Shown: positions 8,912-17,464, counted from the first letter of the stretch. The stretch is DNA of 63,104 nucleotides from Chloroflexota bacterium (GCA_028873965.1 JAPPMU010000007.1:1-63104); one strand, 5' to 3'. The notes: generated by a model from the letters alone, not told the origin. Made by a program: numbers and translations.

Positions 8912-9289
8912 ATGGCTGCTGACAGAGCACAATTGTTGGCGCAGGATTATGCCCGGAATGCGCGGGATTTGCTGGCGGAGTCAGACCGGAAGTTTGCGTC
9001 CCGCAAGCACTTGTCGGCTTCCGAAATGATCTGGCAAGCAACTGCCCAGGCGATTATGGCCGTAGCCGTTCACCGAGGCTGGCACTGCGACGGGACCCGC
9101 CTGTCTTTGAGAAACACAATCGAACAGTTGGCCGAGGATGAAGGAGACAGCCTAATATCCTTGAAGTACGTGTATGCCGAAAACTTTCGGGACAACGCGA
9201 AGTTGGACTTCATGGAGTACCGGGAGTTGGCCTACGACAGTGCTAAAGCCAGAGACTTTATCCGTTGCCTGCTGGCCAAGGCATGTTGA
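8912..9289 (+). CDS. PaREP1/HEPN-like protein, first of a tandem pair
   Basis: A 125-residue all-alpha protein. The sequence SASEMIWQATAQAIMAVAVHRGW is the typical first helix pair of the PaREP1 family (related to HEPN bundles). The downstream gene is a clear paralogue with the same helix (ASEKLWGAATHALMAIAM). The stop codon overlaps the start region of that gene. It follows a membrane microprotein on the same strand. HEPN-type proteins often act as RNases or nucleotide-binding partners in toxin-antitoxin systems, but no RxxxxH motif is obvious, so activity is not claimed. Confidence 0.6.
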   Translation: MAADRAQLLAQDYARNARDLLAESDRKFASRKHLSASEMIWQATAQAIMAVAVHRGWHCDGTRLSLRNTIEQLAEDEGDSLISLKYVYAENFRDNAKLDFMEYRELAYDSAKARDFIRCLLAKAC

Positions 9290-9636
9290 CGGAGGATCAC
9301 GTAAGAACCGCGTTGGCTTTTCTGGATGCCTCGGACCGGGAGTTCGCATCCGGAGACAAACTTCAAGCATCGGAAAAACTCTGGGGAGCCGCCACGCACG
9401 CCTTGATGGCTATAGCCATGCAAAGTGGTCGTCGCCTCGGTAGCCATGGTTCCTTTAGAGATACGGCAGAACGACTGTCGGACGAGCATGACGAGCCATC
9501 AATCGAATACGGCTTCGCCTTTGCCGAAAGATTTCACCGTCACTTTTACCATGACGATTTGCTTGATGCAGAATTGGATATTCTGCGCCCCAAGGTACAT
9601 GACTTTGTCTACAGGGTATTGTCATTGCTCGGTTGA
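9283..9636 (+). CDS. PaREP1/HEPN-like protein, second of a tandem pair
   Basis: A 117-residue paralogue of the previous gene. Shared features are the DASDREFASGDKLQASEKLWGAA-type opening, a middle GSHGSFRDTAERL equivalent to LSLRNTIEQL, and a closing FAERFH equivalent to YAENFR. I use ATG 9283, which overlaps the preceding stop, rather than the ATG at 9265 that lies deeper inside the first gene. The pair looks like an old duplication: it is similar along the whole length but far from identical. Twelve bases separate it from the selenoprotein-like gene, so cotranscription with that gene is possible. Confidence 0.6.
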   Translation: MLTEDHVRTALAFLDASDREFASGDKLQASEKLWGAATHALMAIAMQSGRRLGSHGSFRDTAERLSDEHDEPSIEYGFAFAERFHRHFYHDDLLDAELDILRPKVHDFVYRVLSLLG

Positions 9637-9648
9637 GGAGATGTAAAA

Positions 9649-10866
9649 ATGCCCCGCCTGTCCGTCCTGTCCGAAGTCCAGCGCCAGATGCTCCAGTTCT
9701 TCCCCTGCATGGAAGCCGACGGCGCTCCCTGGACCCCGCTCTCGAAGCCGCTGTCGCAGAGCACGGCCGCCATCGTCACCACCGCCGGCCTCCACCGGCG
9801 CGACGACCAGCCCTTCAACCGCGACCATCCCGGCGGCGAGTCCACCTACCGCGTCATCCCCAGCGACTCCGACCCGGCGGACATCGTGCAGAGCCACTTC
9901 AGCATCGGCTTCGACCGCACCGCCATCTACCGCGACATCAACATCACCTTCCCCATGGACCGGGTGCGCGAACTGGCCGAGCGCGGCGTCATCGGCTCCG
10001 TCGCCCCCAACCACTACTCTTTCATGGGCGCCCTCCGCGACTGCACCGTCGTCGCCGAGCAAACCGGACCCGAGGTCGCCCAACGCCTCAAGGCCGAAGG
10101 CGTAGATCTCGTCCTGCTGACCCCCACTTGACCCCTCTGCACCCACGCCGTGAGCGTGCTCGCCCGGGTCTTCGAGGAAGCCGGCCTGACCACCGTTGCC
10201 ATCGCTCTCGTGCGCGAACACGCCGAGCGCGTCCGCCCGCCCCGGGCCCTGTGGGTGCCCTTCTACTTCGGCTACACCATGGGCAAACCCGACGATCCCA
10301 AATTCCAGCACCAGGTCCTCGCCGCCGCCCTGGCCACCCTGGACGCCGAAACCGGCCCCGTGCTGGCCGACTACCCCGAGGACGCCGGCCCCATCGGGCT
10401 GCCCCAGGCATCCGAGGTGACCGCTTCAACCAACGGCGACGCCGACAAGCCCGTTGTCTCCAAACCACTCGACGCCGCCGGCGAGATCACCGCCCTGCGC
10501 GGCTACTACGAGCGCTGGCAGGAACAGCGCGGCCGCACCGCCGTGGGCGTCACCGGCATTCCGCAGAGACGGTTCCGGGGCATCATCCGCTTCCTCGAAG
10601 CCTATGCCGAGAGCGATGAGGCCGACATGGATGAGCGTCCCGCCGACGTGTCCGTGCCCCAGTTCGTGCGCTACTGCGCCGACGACCTCAAGGCTTTCTG
10701 CTACGAGGCCCGCATGGCCCAGCGCCCCGACGCCAGCGAGGCCGACATCCACACCTGGTTCTGGGGCGAAACCGCCGTCGGCGCCCTCATCGACAGCATC
10801 ACCCAACGCCTCAACGCCACCGGCGACGCCAAACTCCAGGCCACCGCCTACGGCTTATCGCGGTAG
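9649..10866 (+). CDS. GrdB-family reductase with in-frame TGA, probable selenoprotein
   Basis: Read straight through one TGA at 10129-10131 this is a single 405-residue protein. The first 160 residues match the glycine/sarcosine/betaine reductase selenoprotein B family (KPLSQSTAAIVTTAGLH, FPMDRVRELAERGVIGS, APNHYSFMG). The TGA is codon 161 in the context T-P-T-(TGA)-P-L-C-T-H, exactly where relatives have Cys or Sec in a C/U-P-x-C redox motif, and the frame continues with typical family sequence (VFEEAGLTTVAIALVREHAERVRPPR). A 5-bp hairpin with loop CGTGA (10144-10158) lies 12 bases after the TGA and fits a bacterial SECIS. A conventional caller would split it in two (9649-10131 and from 10150). 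GAGGAGATG precedes the start. The alternative is a nonsense mutation; intact coding downstream argues against it. Confidence 0.85.
10144..10158 (+). promoter_or_regulatory. Candidate bacterial SECIS hairpin
   Basis: CACGC pairs with GCGTG around the loop CGTGA. The loop G and T lie 18-20 bases after the TGA at 10129-10131, inside the distance used by bacterial SECIS elements that bind SelB, and a G occupies one of the first two loop positions as expected. The stem is short, so the call depends on the protein context. Confidence 0.55.
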
Positions 10867-11517
10867 ATGTCCGTCTCCATGAAACCGGCCGCCCGGCCAC
10901 CGGTTGGGCGGCTGCTGTTTTTCGCCGTCATCGCCGCCCTGAGCGCTGCGATTGCATCCGGCAGTTGTTCGCTTCACGTTGGCGTGGACGCCATTGAAAC
11001 CGGCGAAAGGTCAATTGCTAATTTCGTCCTGATCTCCGTCCTTTTCCCAGCCGGCCTCGCGCTGGCCATTGGCTCCCTGTACCTCCTCCTGAACCGGAAG
11101 CCGCCAGCAGCAAGATTGTTTGCCATCATCGCTGTCGCTGCCTATGTCGCCGGTATGGTGGGAGCTTGGTGGATGATCCTTTTGATCCCGGCGATTTTGT
11201 CCCTTATGGTGATCGTCGCCGGCGGGCTGATCTGCCGGTTCACCGATGAGTTGGGATACCACACTTACCGCTCGTGGCCCGTTGCCGTTGCGTCCGGTCT
11301 CGCCATCGCCGCCGCAACCTTCGGATTCGTGGCCGGCTTCTGGGTCAATTTCGACATCGGCACCCTGTCCTTTGATGGCAGCGGTACAGGCCCTTCGTTC
11401 AACGCCCTTCCCTTCGCCCTCGTCGCCGGCAGCGTTCCGCCCCTCTGCGCCGCCGCCGGATCCTGGATCTGCTGCCTGCTCATCGACAATAATAGCCGAC
11501 GGTGGAGCCCCCGCTAA
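10867..11517 (+). CDS. Multi-spanning membrane protein, unknown
   Basis: A 216-residue integral membrane protein starting directly at the base after the preceding stop. About six hydrophobic segments are visible (roughly residues 16-36, 50-75, 82-102, 103-123, 137-160 and 180-205). There is a possible lipobox-like cysteine early (ASGSC) but it sits within the first membrane segment. No family recognised. The lack of spacing suggests cotranscription with the GrdB-like gene, though the link may be accidental. Confidence 0.55.
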   Translation: MSVSMKPAARPPVGRLLFFAVIAALSAAIASGSCSLHVGVDAIETGERSIANFVLISVLFPAGLALAIGSLYLLLNRKPPAARLFAIIAVAAYVAGMVGAWWMILLIPAILSLMVIVAGGLICRFTDELGYHTYRSWPVAVASGLAIAAATFGFVAGFWVNFDIGTLSFDGSGTGPSFNALPFALVAGSVPPLCAAAGSWICCLLIDNNSRRWSPR

Positions 11518-11621
11518 ACGTCCGCCCCAGCGTCGCGGTAATCCCTTCCTGCTTCAATCCGGCGGAGCCGGTCGTGTACGCCCCGCCTGACCATCTTCAT
11601 CCTCCGTCGTCGAACCCGGAG

Positions 11622-12863
11622 CTATCGACCTCCCGGGACGGCTTCTCCCGCTTCCGGCCAGGCGTCCGGAGGGCCGGGAACATCGGCGGCCATGGGCCCG
11701 AACGCCACCACGTCCCTGGCCGGCGGTGCGTCTGATCCCAGGCTGTGCTGTCCGTCCGGCCCCCAGCCCGGCGGGAAGCGCAGCGCCCGCACCGGGTAGC
11801 TGATGACAATTCCCGCGGCGCTCAGGCGCGTCTGCAACCGCTTGATCAACTCGCTCCGCACCCAGAAGCTGGCCAGACGGTCCTCGGCCTGGATGAACAG
11901 CCAGAAGTTGATGTTGCTTTCGCCAAAATTGTCGAAAGCAAAGTAAGAGCCATACTCGCTGACTGCGCCGGGATAGTTCTCCAATACCTCGGTCATCACC
12001 TCGCGGCTGATGACCTCCGCCCGGTGCAGGTCGCTGTCCAGAGCCACGCCGCAAACGAGATATACGTTGACGTGCACGTCGGGCTTGTCGTAATTGGTGA
12101 TGATCGTCTCGGCAAACCGGGAATTGGGTATGACCACCAGGTTGTTGGTCCAGGTGCGCAGGCGGGTGCTGCGCCAGTTCACGTCCACCACGTAGCCGGC
12201 GATGCCGTTTTCCAATTCGATGTAGTCGCCGGCGCTGATCACCCCCTCGGTGATGACGTAGGTGCCGGCGAAAAAGTTGCTTAGGGTGGGCTGCAAGGCC
12301 AGCGCCACCGCCAGGCCCCCGATGCCCAGGCCGGCGATGAGGGGGCTGATGTTGATCCCCAGGATGTCCAGCGACACCATCCCCGCCATGACGAACACCA
12401 CTACCACCATGCTCCGGCGCGCCAGCGGCAGCGCCCAACTCCCGGCGCTGGCCGCGTCGGCCTGTTGCAGATACTCCTGAAACCAGCGCAGGGCGGTGGA
12501 GCCAACCGAGCTGATCATGTACGCGCCCACCGCGATGGCCGCCACCGAGAACACCCGATCCGCCACCGTATCGACGGTGTGCGGCAGTTCCAGCGGTATC
12601 TTTACCGCCAGGTACACCCCCAGCAGGATGATGTACGCTGTTATCGGCCCCTTGGCGTTGGACACCAAGTGATCGTCCAGCTCTCCCGGGAAAACGCTGG
12701 TCACCTTCAGCAGCAGGCGGAACAGGATCCGGCTGAACAGCACGGCGAATAACACCGACCCGGCTATGATCGCCAGGCTCACCAGCAGGTCCTGCCAGGT
12801 CAGCCCGACGGCCTCCGCCGCCGCGACCGCCTCCAGCCACCAGTTGTTCAGGATGCCTACCAT
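11622..12863 (-). CDS. MscS-type mechanosensitive channel
   Basis: A 413-residue membrane protein. After two or three N-terminal helices comes the pore-lining helix and beta domain of MscS: LGINISPLIAGLGIGGLAVALALQ at about 168-191, then NFFAGTYVITEGVISAGDYIELENGIAGYVVDVNWRSTRLRTW with the DNNLVVIPN-type motif (TNNLVVIPNSRF). It releases solutes on hypo-osmotic shock or conducts ions. The C-terminal 50 residues are low-complexity and Pro/Ala-rich. It converges with the upstream membrane-protein gene. A longer antisense-like frame over the same span is a shadow. Confidence 0.92.
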   Translation of the reverse strand: MVGILNNWWLEAVAAAEAVGLTWQDLLVSLAIIAGSVLFAVLFSRILFRLLLKVTSVFPGELDDHLVSNAKGPITAYIILLGVYLAVKIPLELPHTVDTVADRVFSVAAIAVGAYMISSVGSTALRWFQEYLQQADAASAGSWALPLARRSMVVVVFVMAGMVSLDILGINISPLIAGLGIGGLAVALALQPTLSNFFAGTYVITEGVISAGDYIELENGIAGYVVDVNWRSTRLRTWTNNLVVIPNSRFAETIITNYDKPDVHVNVYLVCGVALDSDLHRAEVISREVMTEVLENYPGAVSEYGSYFAFDNFGESNINFWLFIQAEDRLASFWVRSELIKRLQTRLSAAGIVISYPVRALRFPPGWGPDGQHSLGSDAPPARDVVAFGPMAADVPGPPDAWPEAGEAVPGGR

Positions 12864-12900
12864 GACTTGCCTGCGTTCCCCCGTCCGCCGTGCTTAGGTT

Positions 12901-13036
12901 CTCACGCGTGCCCAGTTTCACAAAACCGTCATTGCGAGCGAAGCGCGGCAATCTCGTCGCTGGAGGAGCCGTTCTTCGTGTGACGAGATCGCCATGTCGC
13001 TGCGGTCCTCGCGATGACAAACTGGGTACGCATGAG
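12901..13036. repeat. Family B palindromic element, copy 1
   Basis: A 136-bp element with ends CTCACGCGTGCCCAGTTT and its complement AAACTGGGTACGCATGAG. Inside are the paired sequences GGCAATCTCGTC and GACGAGATCGCC and outer CATTGCGAGCG/CTCGCGATGAC arms. It is non-coding. Other copies are at 24816, 29725, 42620, 57057, 59453 and 61037. Confidence 0.8.
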
Positions 13037-13045
13037 GATTAGGTT

Positions 13046-13180
13046 GTGTTGACATTTGAAAAATCACCCCGTCGTTCCTGCGAAAGCAGGAACCCAGGAA
13101 ATCGCTGCTAGCAGAACGTTGACTCCATTTTGTACTCACTGGATTCCGGCTTTCGCCGGAATGACGCGAAACGTCAACAC
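13046..13180. repeat. Palindromic element with GTGTTGACATTT ends (family G)
   Basis: A 135-bp element with imperfect inverted ends (GTGTTGACATTT and AAACGTCAACAC) surrounding the shared core CGTCGTTCCTGCGAAAGCAGG ... CCGGCTTTCGCCGGAATGACG. It ends three bases before the sir2 stop codon. Confidence 0.65.
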
Positions 13181-13182
13181 TG

Positions 13183-13968
13183 CTAGTTTCCCCGGAAAAG
13201 CGCCAGAGCTTCGACGATGCGTGGCAGCATCTCTCCCGCCGGCCCAGTGACCACAACGTCCGCCGTCGCCGTGAGCTGCGTAGGCTCGGGATTGACCTCG
13301 ATGATCCTCGCCCCCCGCTCACGAGCCACCAGCGGCAGTTGTGCCGCCGGGTTCACCGCTCCCGATGTCCCCACCAGCAGCATCGCGTCGCACCGCTGCG
13401 TCTCCGCGAAGCAGGAATCCAGCACGCCACGTGGAATGGGCTCCCCGAACATCACCGTGTCCAACTTGATGACCCCGCCGCATTCCCCGCACACCGGCGG
13501 CACGTCGGTGATGGCGTGCTCCGCCCGTGGACGCCGCCAACCGCACCCGATGCAGCGCAGGTAGTTGCGATTGCCGTGGATCTCCAGCAGGTTGCGGCTG
13601 CCCGCCCGGCCGTGCAGGTCGTCCACGTTCTGCGTGATCACCGCCCTGATGATGCCGGCAGACTCCAACTCCGCGATGGCCACGTGACCCGGGTTGGGCT
13701 CTGCGTTGTCCACCGCGTCCTTGAGATCATAGGTCGGGTTTCCCGGCGTCACCTCGTCGTTCAGCCGCTTCTCCCACCAGTCCTGCGGGTCCCGCGAGAA
13801 CACCCGGTACGACAGGTTGCTCGGCTGCCCGTACTTGGTCCACAGGCCGTCCGGCCCGCGAAACGACGGTATGCCGCTCTCCACCGAAAGGCCGGCGCCC
13901 GTAAGCGCGACGGCATACTCGGCGGTCGCCAGGATTTGAGCAGCGGCGGTTATCGTTTCAGTATTCAT
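13183..13968 (-). CDS. Sir2-family NAD-dependent protein deacylase
   Basis: Removes acyl groups from lysines using NAD, giving O-acyl-ADP-ribose and nicotinamide. GAGLSVESGIPSFRG is at residues 24-38, TQNVDDLH carries the NAD-binding QN, EIHGN has the catalytic His, and four cysteines (CxxC ... CxxC) form the zinc ribbon at about 140-165. The 261-residue length is normal. I start at ATG 13968; the frame runs on to 14061 but that part lies in a 112-bp palindromic repeat and is not protein-like. No strong ribosome site is visible. The stop abuts another repeat element. Confidence 0.92.
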   Translation of the reverse strand: MNTETITAAAQILATAEYAVALTGAGLSVESGIPSFRGPDGLWTKYGQPSNLSYRVFSRDPQDWWEKRLNDEVTPGNPTYDLKDAVDNAEPNPGHVAIAELESAGIIRAVITQNVDDLHGRAGSRNLLEIHGNRNYLRCIGCGWRRPRAEHAITDVPPVCGECGGVIKLDTVMFGEPIPRGVLDSCFAETQRCDAMLLVGTSGAVNPAAQLPLVARERGARIIEVNPEPTQLTATADVVVTGPAGEMLPRIVEALALFRGN

Positions 13969-13980
13969 ATAACGCAATCT

Positions 13981-14092
13981 CGTCAGAAGCAGGATTTTCA
14001 AGATTTGTGGATTATCAGGATTGGAACCGTTCTGTGATTGAGATCTCCCAATCCTGTCCAATCATAAAATCCCGTAAATCCTGCTTCTGACG
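13981..14092. repeat. Family C 112-bp palindromic repeat, copy 1
   Basis: Exactly 112 bp with inverted ends CGTCAGAAGCAGGATTT and the matching AAATCCTGCTTCTGACG, and internal ATCAGGATTGG/CCAATCCTG pairs. It fills the gap between sir2 and recF. Copies with the same length are at 16853 and 36497, and a slightly shorter one at 39776. Confidence 0.85.
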
Positions 14093-14109
14093 AACCGCCC
14101 CAGCCATTC

Positions 14110-15315
14110 TCATTCTTCATTAGACACCGCGCCGTCTTCCACCCGGAAGTAGGCCGCGCTGTCCCCCAGGGCGGCGCGAACCGGCCTGACGTCGGTGGTG
14201 GTGATCAGAGTCTGGCGATACCGGGCCACCTTTTGCAAGACCCTCTCCCGCCGCCCGTCGTCCATTTCCGAAAACACGTCGTCCAGCAGGATGACCGGGT
14301 CATCACCCCGTGTTTCCGCCAGGTATTCCGCCTCCGCCAACCGCAGCGCCAGCGCGATGGTCCGGGCCTCGCCCCGCGACGCAAAGGACGCCGCATCCAG
14401 GCCGTTAACGTGCATCGCGAAGTTGTCCCGGTGCGGCCCCACCGCCGTTACTGCCGTGGCCTGCTCCCGCGCCGTGCCCAGTTTCAGCTCCCTCTGGAAA
14501 GCGGCAGCCGTGTCCGCGACGCATTCGCCGGGCGACACACTGGGACGATACGCCAGTGCCAGATCCTGTCCCGGTTCGCCCAGTTCCGCGTGCTGCCGAC
14601 AGGCAAAAACGGCCAGCCGCGCCAGCGCCCGGGACCGTGCGAAGGTTACCGCGGCCCCCGACTCGACCAGTTGCTCGTCCCAATACGCCAGTTCCTCCGG
14701 ATCCACGTGACCTTCCCGACGGCGCCGCAGCAGGCCGTTCCGATTCCGCAGGGCGGCCTGGAACCGTTGCAGCGCCTGTAGATAAGACCGGTCCGCCTGG
14801 CTGATCAGCACGTCCAAATAGCGTCGGCGATGCGAGGGCCCGCCCAGCACCAGGTCCAGGTCGTCCACGGAAAAGAGCGACGCGGCAATTCGGCCAACCA
14901 GGCCGGATGCTGTGGCCGGTTGACGGTTGACCCGGATCTGCTTCGACACCGGCGGCAGCGTCGCCGTTCCGGGGTCGTCGGCATCACCGCCTCCATCGGC
15001 CCCGGCCTCTCGGACCGCCGGTTGGTAGCCGACCACCACTGTCAGCGATTCTCCGTCGACGCAAGCGGTTCCGGTGATATAGGCCGCCGCGCCCTCGCGC
15101 GCCGCATCAAAGTTGAGCACCTGCCGCTCGCGCTCCGTCCGGAAGGAGCGGCCGACGGCCAGCGTGTAGGCCGCCTCCAGCAGGGACGTTTTGCCCTGCG
15201 CGTTGCCGCCGTGGAACACCGACACCCCTGCCGGCGGCGCGACGTCCACTTCACGGAAATTGCGGTAGTTGACGAGGCTGAGCCGCGTGAATCGGGCCAA
15301 TGCGCGAACCCGCAC
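14110..15315 (-). CDS. recF: DNA replication and repair protein RecF
   Basis: Loads RecA at gapped DNA and helps replication restart. Walker A GGNAQGKT at 36-43, the early LVNYRNF strand, VGPHRDN and the Walker B/signature VILLDDVFSEMD near 350 identify RecF. At 401 residues it is a little longer than typical. The start is GTG 15315 (or the TTG a few codons in), three bases after the VWA gene stop, so the two genes form an operon. It is located away from dnaA/dnaN as far as the window shows, with a VWA protein upstream instead. Confidence 0.93.
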   Translation of the reverse strand: MRVRALARFTRLSLVNYRNFREVDVAPPAGVSVFHGGNAQGKTSLLEAAYTLAVGRSFRTERERQVLNFDAAREGAAAYITGTACVDGESLTVVVGYQPAVREAGADGGGDADDPGTATLPPVSKQIRVNRQPATASGLVGRIAASLFSVDDLDLVLGGPSHRRRYLDVLISQADRSYLQALQRFQAALRNRNGLLRRRREGHVDPEELAYWDEQLVESGAAVTFARSRALARLAVFACRQHAELGEPGQDLALAYRPSVSPGECVADTAAAFQRELKLGTAREQATAVTAVGPHRDNFAMHVNGLDAASFASRGEARTIALALRLAEAEYLAETRGDDPVILLDDVFSEMDDGRRERVLQKVARYRQTLITTTDVRPVRAALGDSAAYFRVEDGAVSNEE

Positions 15316-15318
15316 CGG

Positions 15319-16290
15319 TTAGTGGTCGGCGTAAACGTACCGGCCTTCGTGCTCACCCGCCTTGGCCAGCAGCTGGAGCAACGCCTGATCCGCTTCCCGT
15401 CCGAACCCGATGGTGTGCACCATCAGGTTGGGTACTCCGTCCGAGGAATTCAACAGGTACACCAATTCGCCTTCGCCGGTGGCGCTGGACGATTCGACGC
15501 AACCCATTCCTTCAGCCACCTGGAGCTGGGGCGGGCACGCGGTCAGCGCCGCCGGGTTGAAGGTTGTATAGGTCGGCGTGCCGTCTGCGGCGGTTTGCAC
15601 GGTGCAAACTTCGCCCTCCGCGGCTCCCGCTCCCGGCGGGCATACCGTCGCTCCCGCCGGATCAATCACCTTGAACCCGCCGTCGGAACCGTCGGTCAGC
15701 AGCACGATCACGTTGAGCCTGCGGTCGCGCTCCTCGGGGTCCTGTTCCGCCAACAGCGCGTGGGCTTCCTCCATTGCGTCGTATATGTACGCCGGCCGGT
15801 CCTGTGTGCCCATTTCGTTCACCGCCGTCAGCCACGCCGCGACCGATTCACCCGACTCCTCGAACGTGGCCATCGGAACCAGGGGCTCGCTTTGGTCGGT
15901 GAATGTCATCAGCGCCGCCCTGCTGTTTTGCGCCGCTGGCCCTTCGCCCTCGTTCACGTAGGGAAGGACCACGTCCAGCAGCGCCTTTTTCACCACCGGC
16001 AGATTCCCGCCGTCCTCGATGCTCCGGCTCACGTCCACCAGGAACACCGTGTTGGTGTTGCCAAAGTACAGGGAGGCCAGGACCTCGTTCAGCGGCGTGC
16101 CCTGTGGAATCTCTTCCGACGCCGCGAAGTCCGGCACGTCTATGCCGTCGCTATTGGCCACCAGCCAGTAGATGCCATACGCGATCGCGGCCAGGATGAT
16201 CAGTGCCAGCAGGATGCCCAGCACAACCAGGAGTTTCCTGTAGTCGAACCCCCGTTGGGGCTCTCCGTAGCTGATGTGGTACGTCACCAC
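15319..16290 (-). CDS. Membrane-anchored VWA-domain protein
   Basis: A 323-residue protein with one N-terminal membrane helix (about 19-45) and a von Willebrand A domain outside or inside the membrane. The metal-binding MIDAS motif DVSRS gives D86, S88, S90, with a later T and LLTDGSDGG supplying the remaining ligands. The protein contains a cysteine-containing insertion (CPPGAGAAEGEVC) between two core strands. GTG start. It is directly upstream of recF; the pairing is unusual and may only be an operon of convenience. Confidence 0.82.
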   Translation of the reverse strand: MVTYHISYGEPQRGFDYRKLLVVLGILLALIILAAIAYGIYWLVANSDGIDVPDFAASEEIPQGTPLNEVLASLYFGNTNTVFLVDVSRSIEDGGNLPVVKKALLDVVLPYVNEGEGPAAQNSRAALMTFTDQSEPLVPMATFEESGESVAAWLTAVNEMGTQDRPAYIYDAMEEAHALLAEQDPEERDRRLNVIVLLTDGSDGGFKVIDPAGATVCPPGAGAAEGEVCTVQTAADGTPTYTTFNPAALTACPPQLQVAEGMGCVESSSATGEGELVYLLNSSDGVPNLMVHTIGFGREADQALLQLLAKAGEHEGRYVYADH

Positions 16291-16323
16291 GGCTGATCAC
16301 ACCCAATCAATCACGAGTGTCGT

Positions 16324-16794
16324 TCAGTTGTTACGGGCGCACCCTTCGCAGTAACCGTAAAAGTCAACCCGCTGGGAGGAGATCTGGAAGTCCGTATTCT
16401 CACCTATCGCCCGTTGCAGGTCAGCCACGCCGTCCTGGCCCACGTCCGCATCCACCACCGCGCCGCAGCCCAGGCACACCAGGTTGGCGTGGGGCGAAAG
16501 GTTGGCGTCATAACGGGACTGCTTCTGGAAGGGCAGTTCCCTCACGATGCCCGCCCGCTCCAGCATCGCCAGCGTGGAGTACACCGTCGCCAGGGTCACG
16601 TACGGGAAGAAATCCCGCACCCTTTCGAATATGTCGCGCACCGTGGGGTGGTCCGCCGAATTGACCACCACCTCGGCAATGGCCAGGCGCTGGGGCGTCA
16701 GCCGGATCCCCAGTGGCTTCAAACGTGCGACGAGATGTTCTTGCGTGGTCACAATATCGAACTCATCAATCGTATGGATTACCCAGTATAACAC
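16324..16794 (-). CDS. Fur-family metal-dependent repressor, PerR-like
   Basis: A 156-residue winged-helix regulator. DNA-binding part RLTPQRLAIAEVV ... HPTVRDIFERVRDFFPYVTLATVYSTLAML is the Fur signature; the C-terminal part has LVCLGCGAVVD and YCEGC, two CxxC pairs for the structural zinc. The sequence RYD before the metal site has Asp at the position that is Asp in PerR and Glu in most Fur proteins, suggesting peroxide sensing. The start may be the ATG at 16794 or the GTG at 16752, where family similarity begins. Its targets are not evident nearby. Confidence 0.88.
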   Translation of the reverse strand: MLYWVIHTIDEFDIVTTQEHLVARLKPLGIRLTPQRLAIAEVVVNSADHPTVRDIFERVRDFFPYVTLATVYSTLAMLERAGIVRELPFQKQSRYDANLSPHANLVCLGCGAVVDADVGQDGVADLQRAIGENTDFQISSQRVDFYGYCEGCARNN

Positions 16795-16852
16795 CGCCCG
16801 CGTTATGGCGTGCGACGGCGGAGCGCCCTCGCGCGTACCAGCTTTCGTAATT

Positions 16853-16964
16853 CGTCAGAATCAGGATTTGCGGGATTTTATGATTGGGCAGGATTGGCAG
16901 ATCTCCATCACCGAACGGTTCCAATCATGATAGTCCCTGAAACTTGAAAATCCTGGTTCTGACG
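16853..16964. repeat. Family C 112-bp palindromic repeat, copy 2
   Basis: A 112-bp copy with ends CGTCAGAATCAGGATTT and AAATCCTGGTTCTGACG. Relative to copy 1 the asymmetric middle is in the opposite orientation. The rest of 16795-17117 shows only a short tandem of ATCCTGTGCATCCC at about 17024-17057 and no gene. Confidence 0.8.
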
Positions 16965-17117
16965 TTCCCCCGCCACAGACTGAATACGCATGAGGGTTGC
17001 CACGATCCTGGTCAAATCAGAATATCCTGTGCATCCCGTTTATCCTGTGCATCCCGGTAAAAATACTCGTCCGACATTAGGAAATAAGTGCGCGTGAGGC
17101 GATTGCTGCGATCACGT

Positions 17118-17288
17118 TCACGGGTCAGCCTGGCTTGAGCCGGTTTCTCGCGGCCTTTCGGATGGCTCCTGCCGTCCTCGCAATAGCCTGTACAGAGCCA
17201 CCACAAAATACAGCACTGAACCGATCGTCAGTATCGTCCCGGCGAGAATAATCACGCTGACGACAATGAGCAGAAGAACGTCCGGCAT
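17118..17288 (-). CDS. Small single-pass membrane protein
   Basis: A 56-residue frame beginning MPDVLLLIVV. It has one strongly hydrophobic helix (residues 4-33, Val/Ile/Leu-rich), then a basic RLLRGR stop-transfer and a polar, Glu/Arg/Ser-rich tail. CTGGAG lies about eight bases before the ATG. Codon use is normal for the region. Function unknown. It is short enough to be missed by ordinary gene calling, and chance cannot be fully excluded. Confidence 0.5.
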   Translation of the reverse strand: MPDVLLLIVVSVIILAGTILTIGSVLYFVVALYRLLRGRQEPSERPRETGSSQADP

Positions 17289-17412
17289 ACGCGGCTCCAG
17301 CAGACCTCAGCCCATGACTGGGCATTTACAAGATACAGACTCCCCATCAGTGCGGCAACCGTCGGCGGCGCGACCTTCAGCGTCCGGCACATTCAGCTGC
17401 GCCGCAAAACGT

Positions 17413-17444
17413 AAGTGGGGGAGGCTGTGCAACCTCCCCCACTT
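17413..17444 (-). terminator. Rho-independent-type hairpin after the NHL gene
   Basis: A perfect 12-bp stem (AAGTGGGGGAGG with its complement) and an 8-base loop, 21 bases after the NHL gene stop, followed on the minus strand by ACGTTTT. It fits a terminator of the DUF1800-to-NHL cluster. Confidence 0.75.
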
Positions 17445-17464
17445 GCGCGTCGCAATGGCTCGGC

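Noticed and set aside
10129..10131. TGA treated as a true stop giving two short genes
   Set aside because: Family sequence continues in the same frame directly after the TGA, and the position matches the Cys/Sec of the family.
11554..13020. 488-codon minus-strand frame over the MscS gene
   Set aside because: Arg/Gly/Pro-rich shadow of the MscS gene in another frame.
13069..13168. tRNA-like or riboswitch-like hairpins in intergenic gaps
   Set aside because: They belong to the dispersed palindromic families; no cloverleaf with CCA end or known riboswitch core was found.
16999..17206. 64-codon minus-strand frame with a Trp/Cys-rich start
   Set aside because: It overlaps the better membrane microprotein frame and has an unnatural composition with a tandem repeat at its end.
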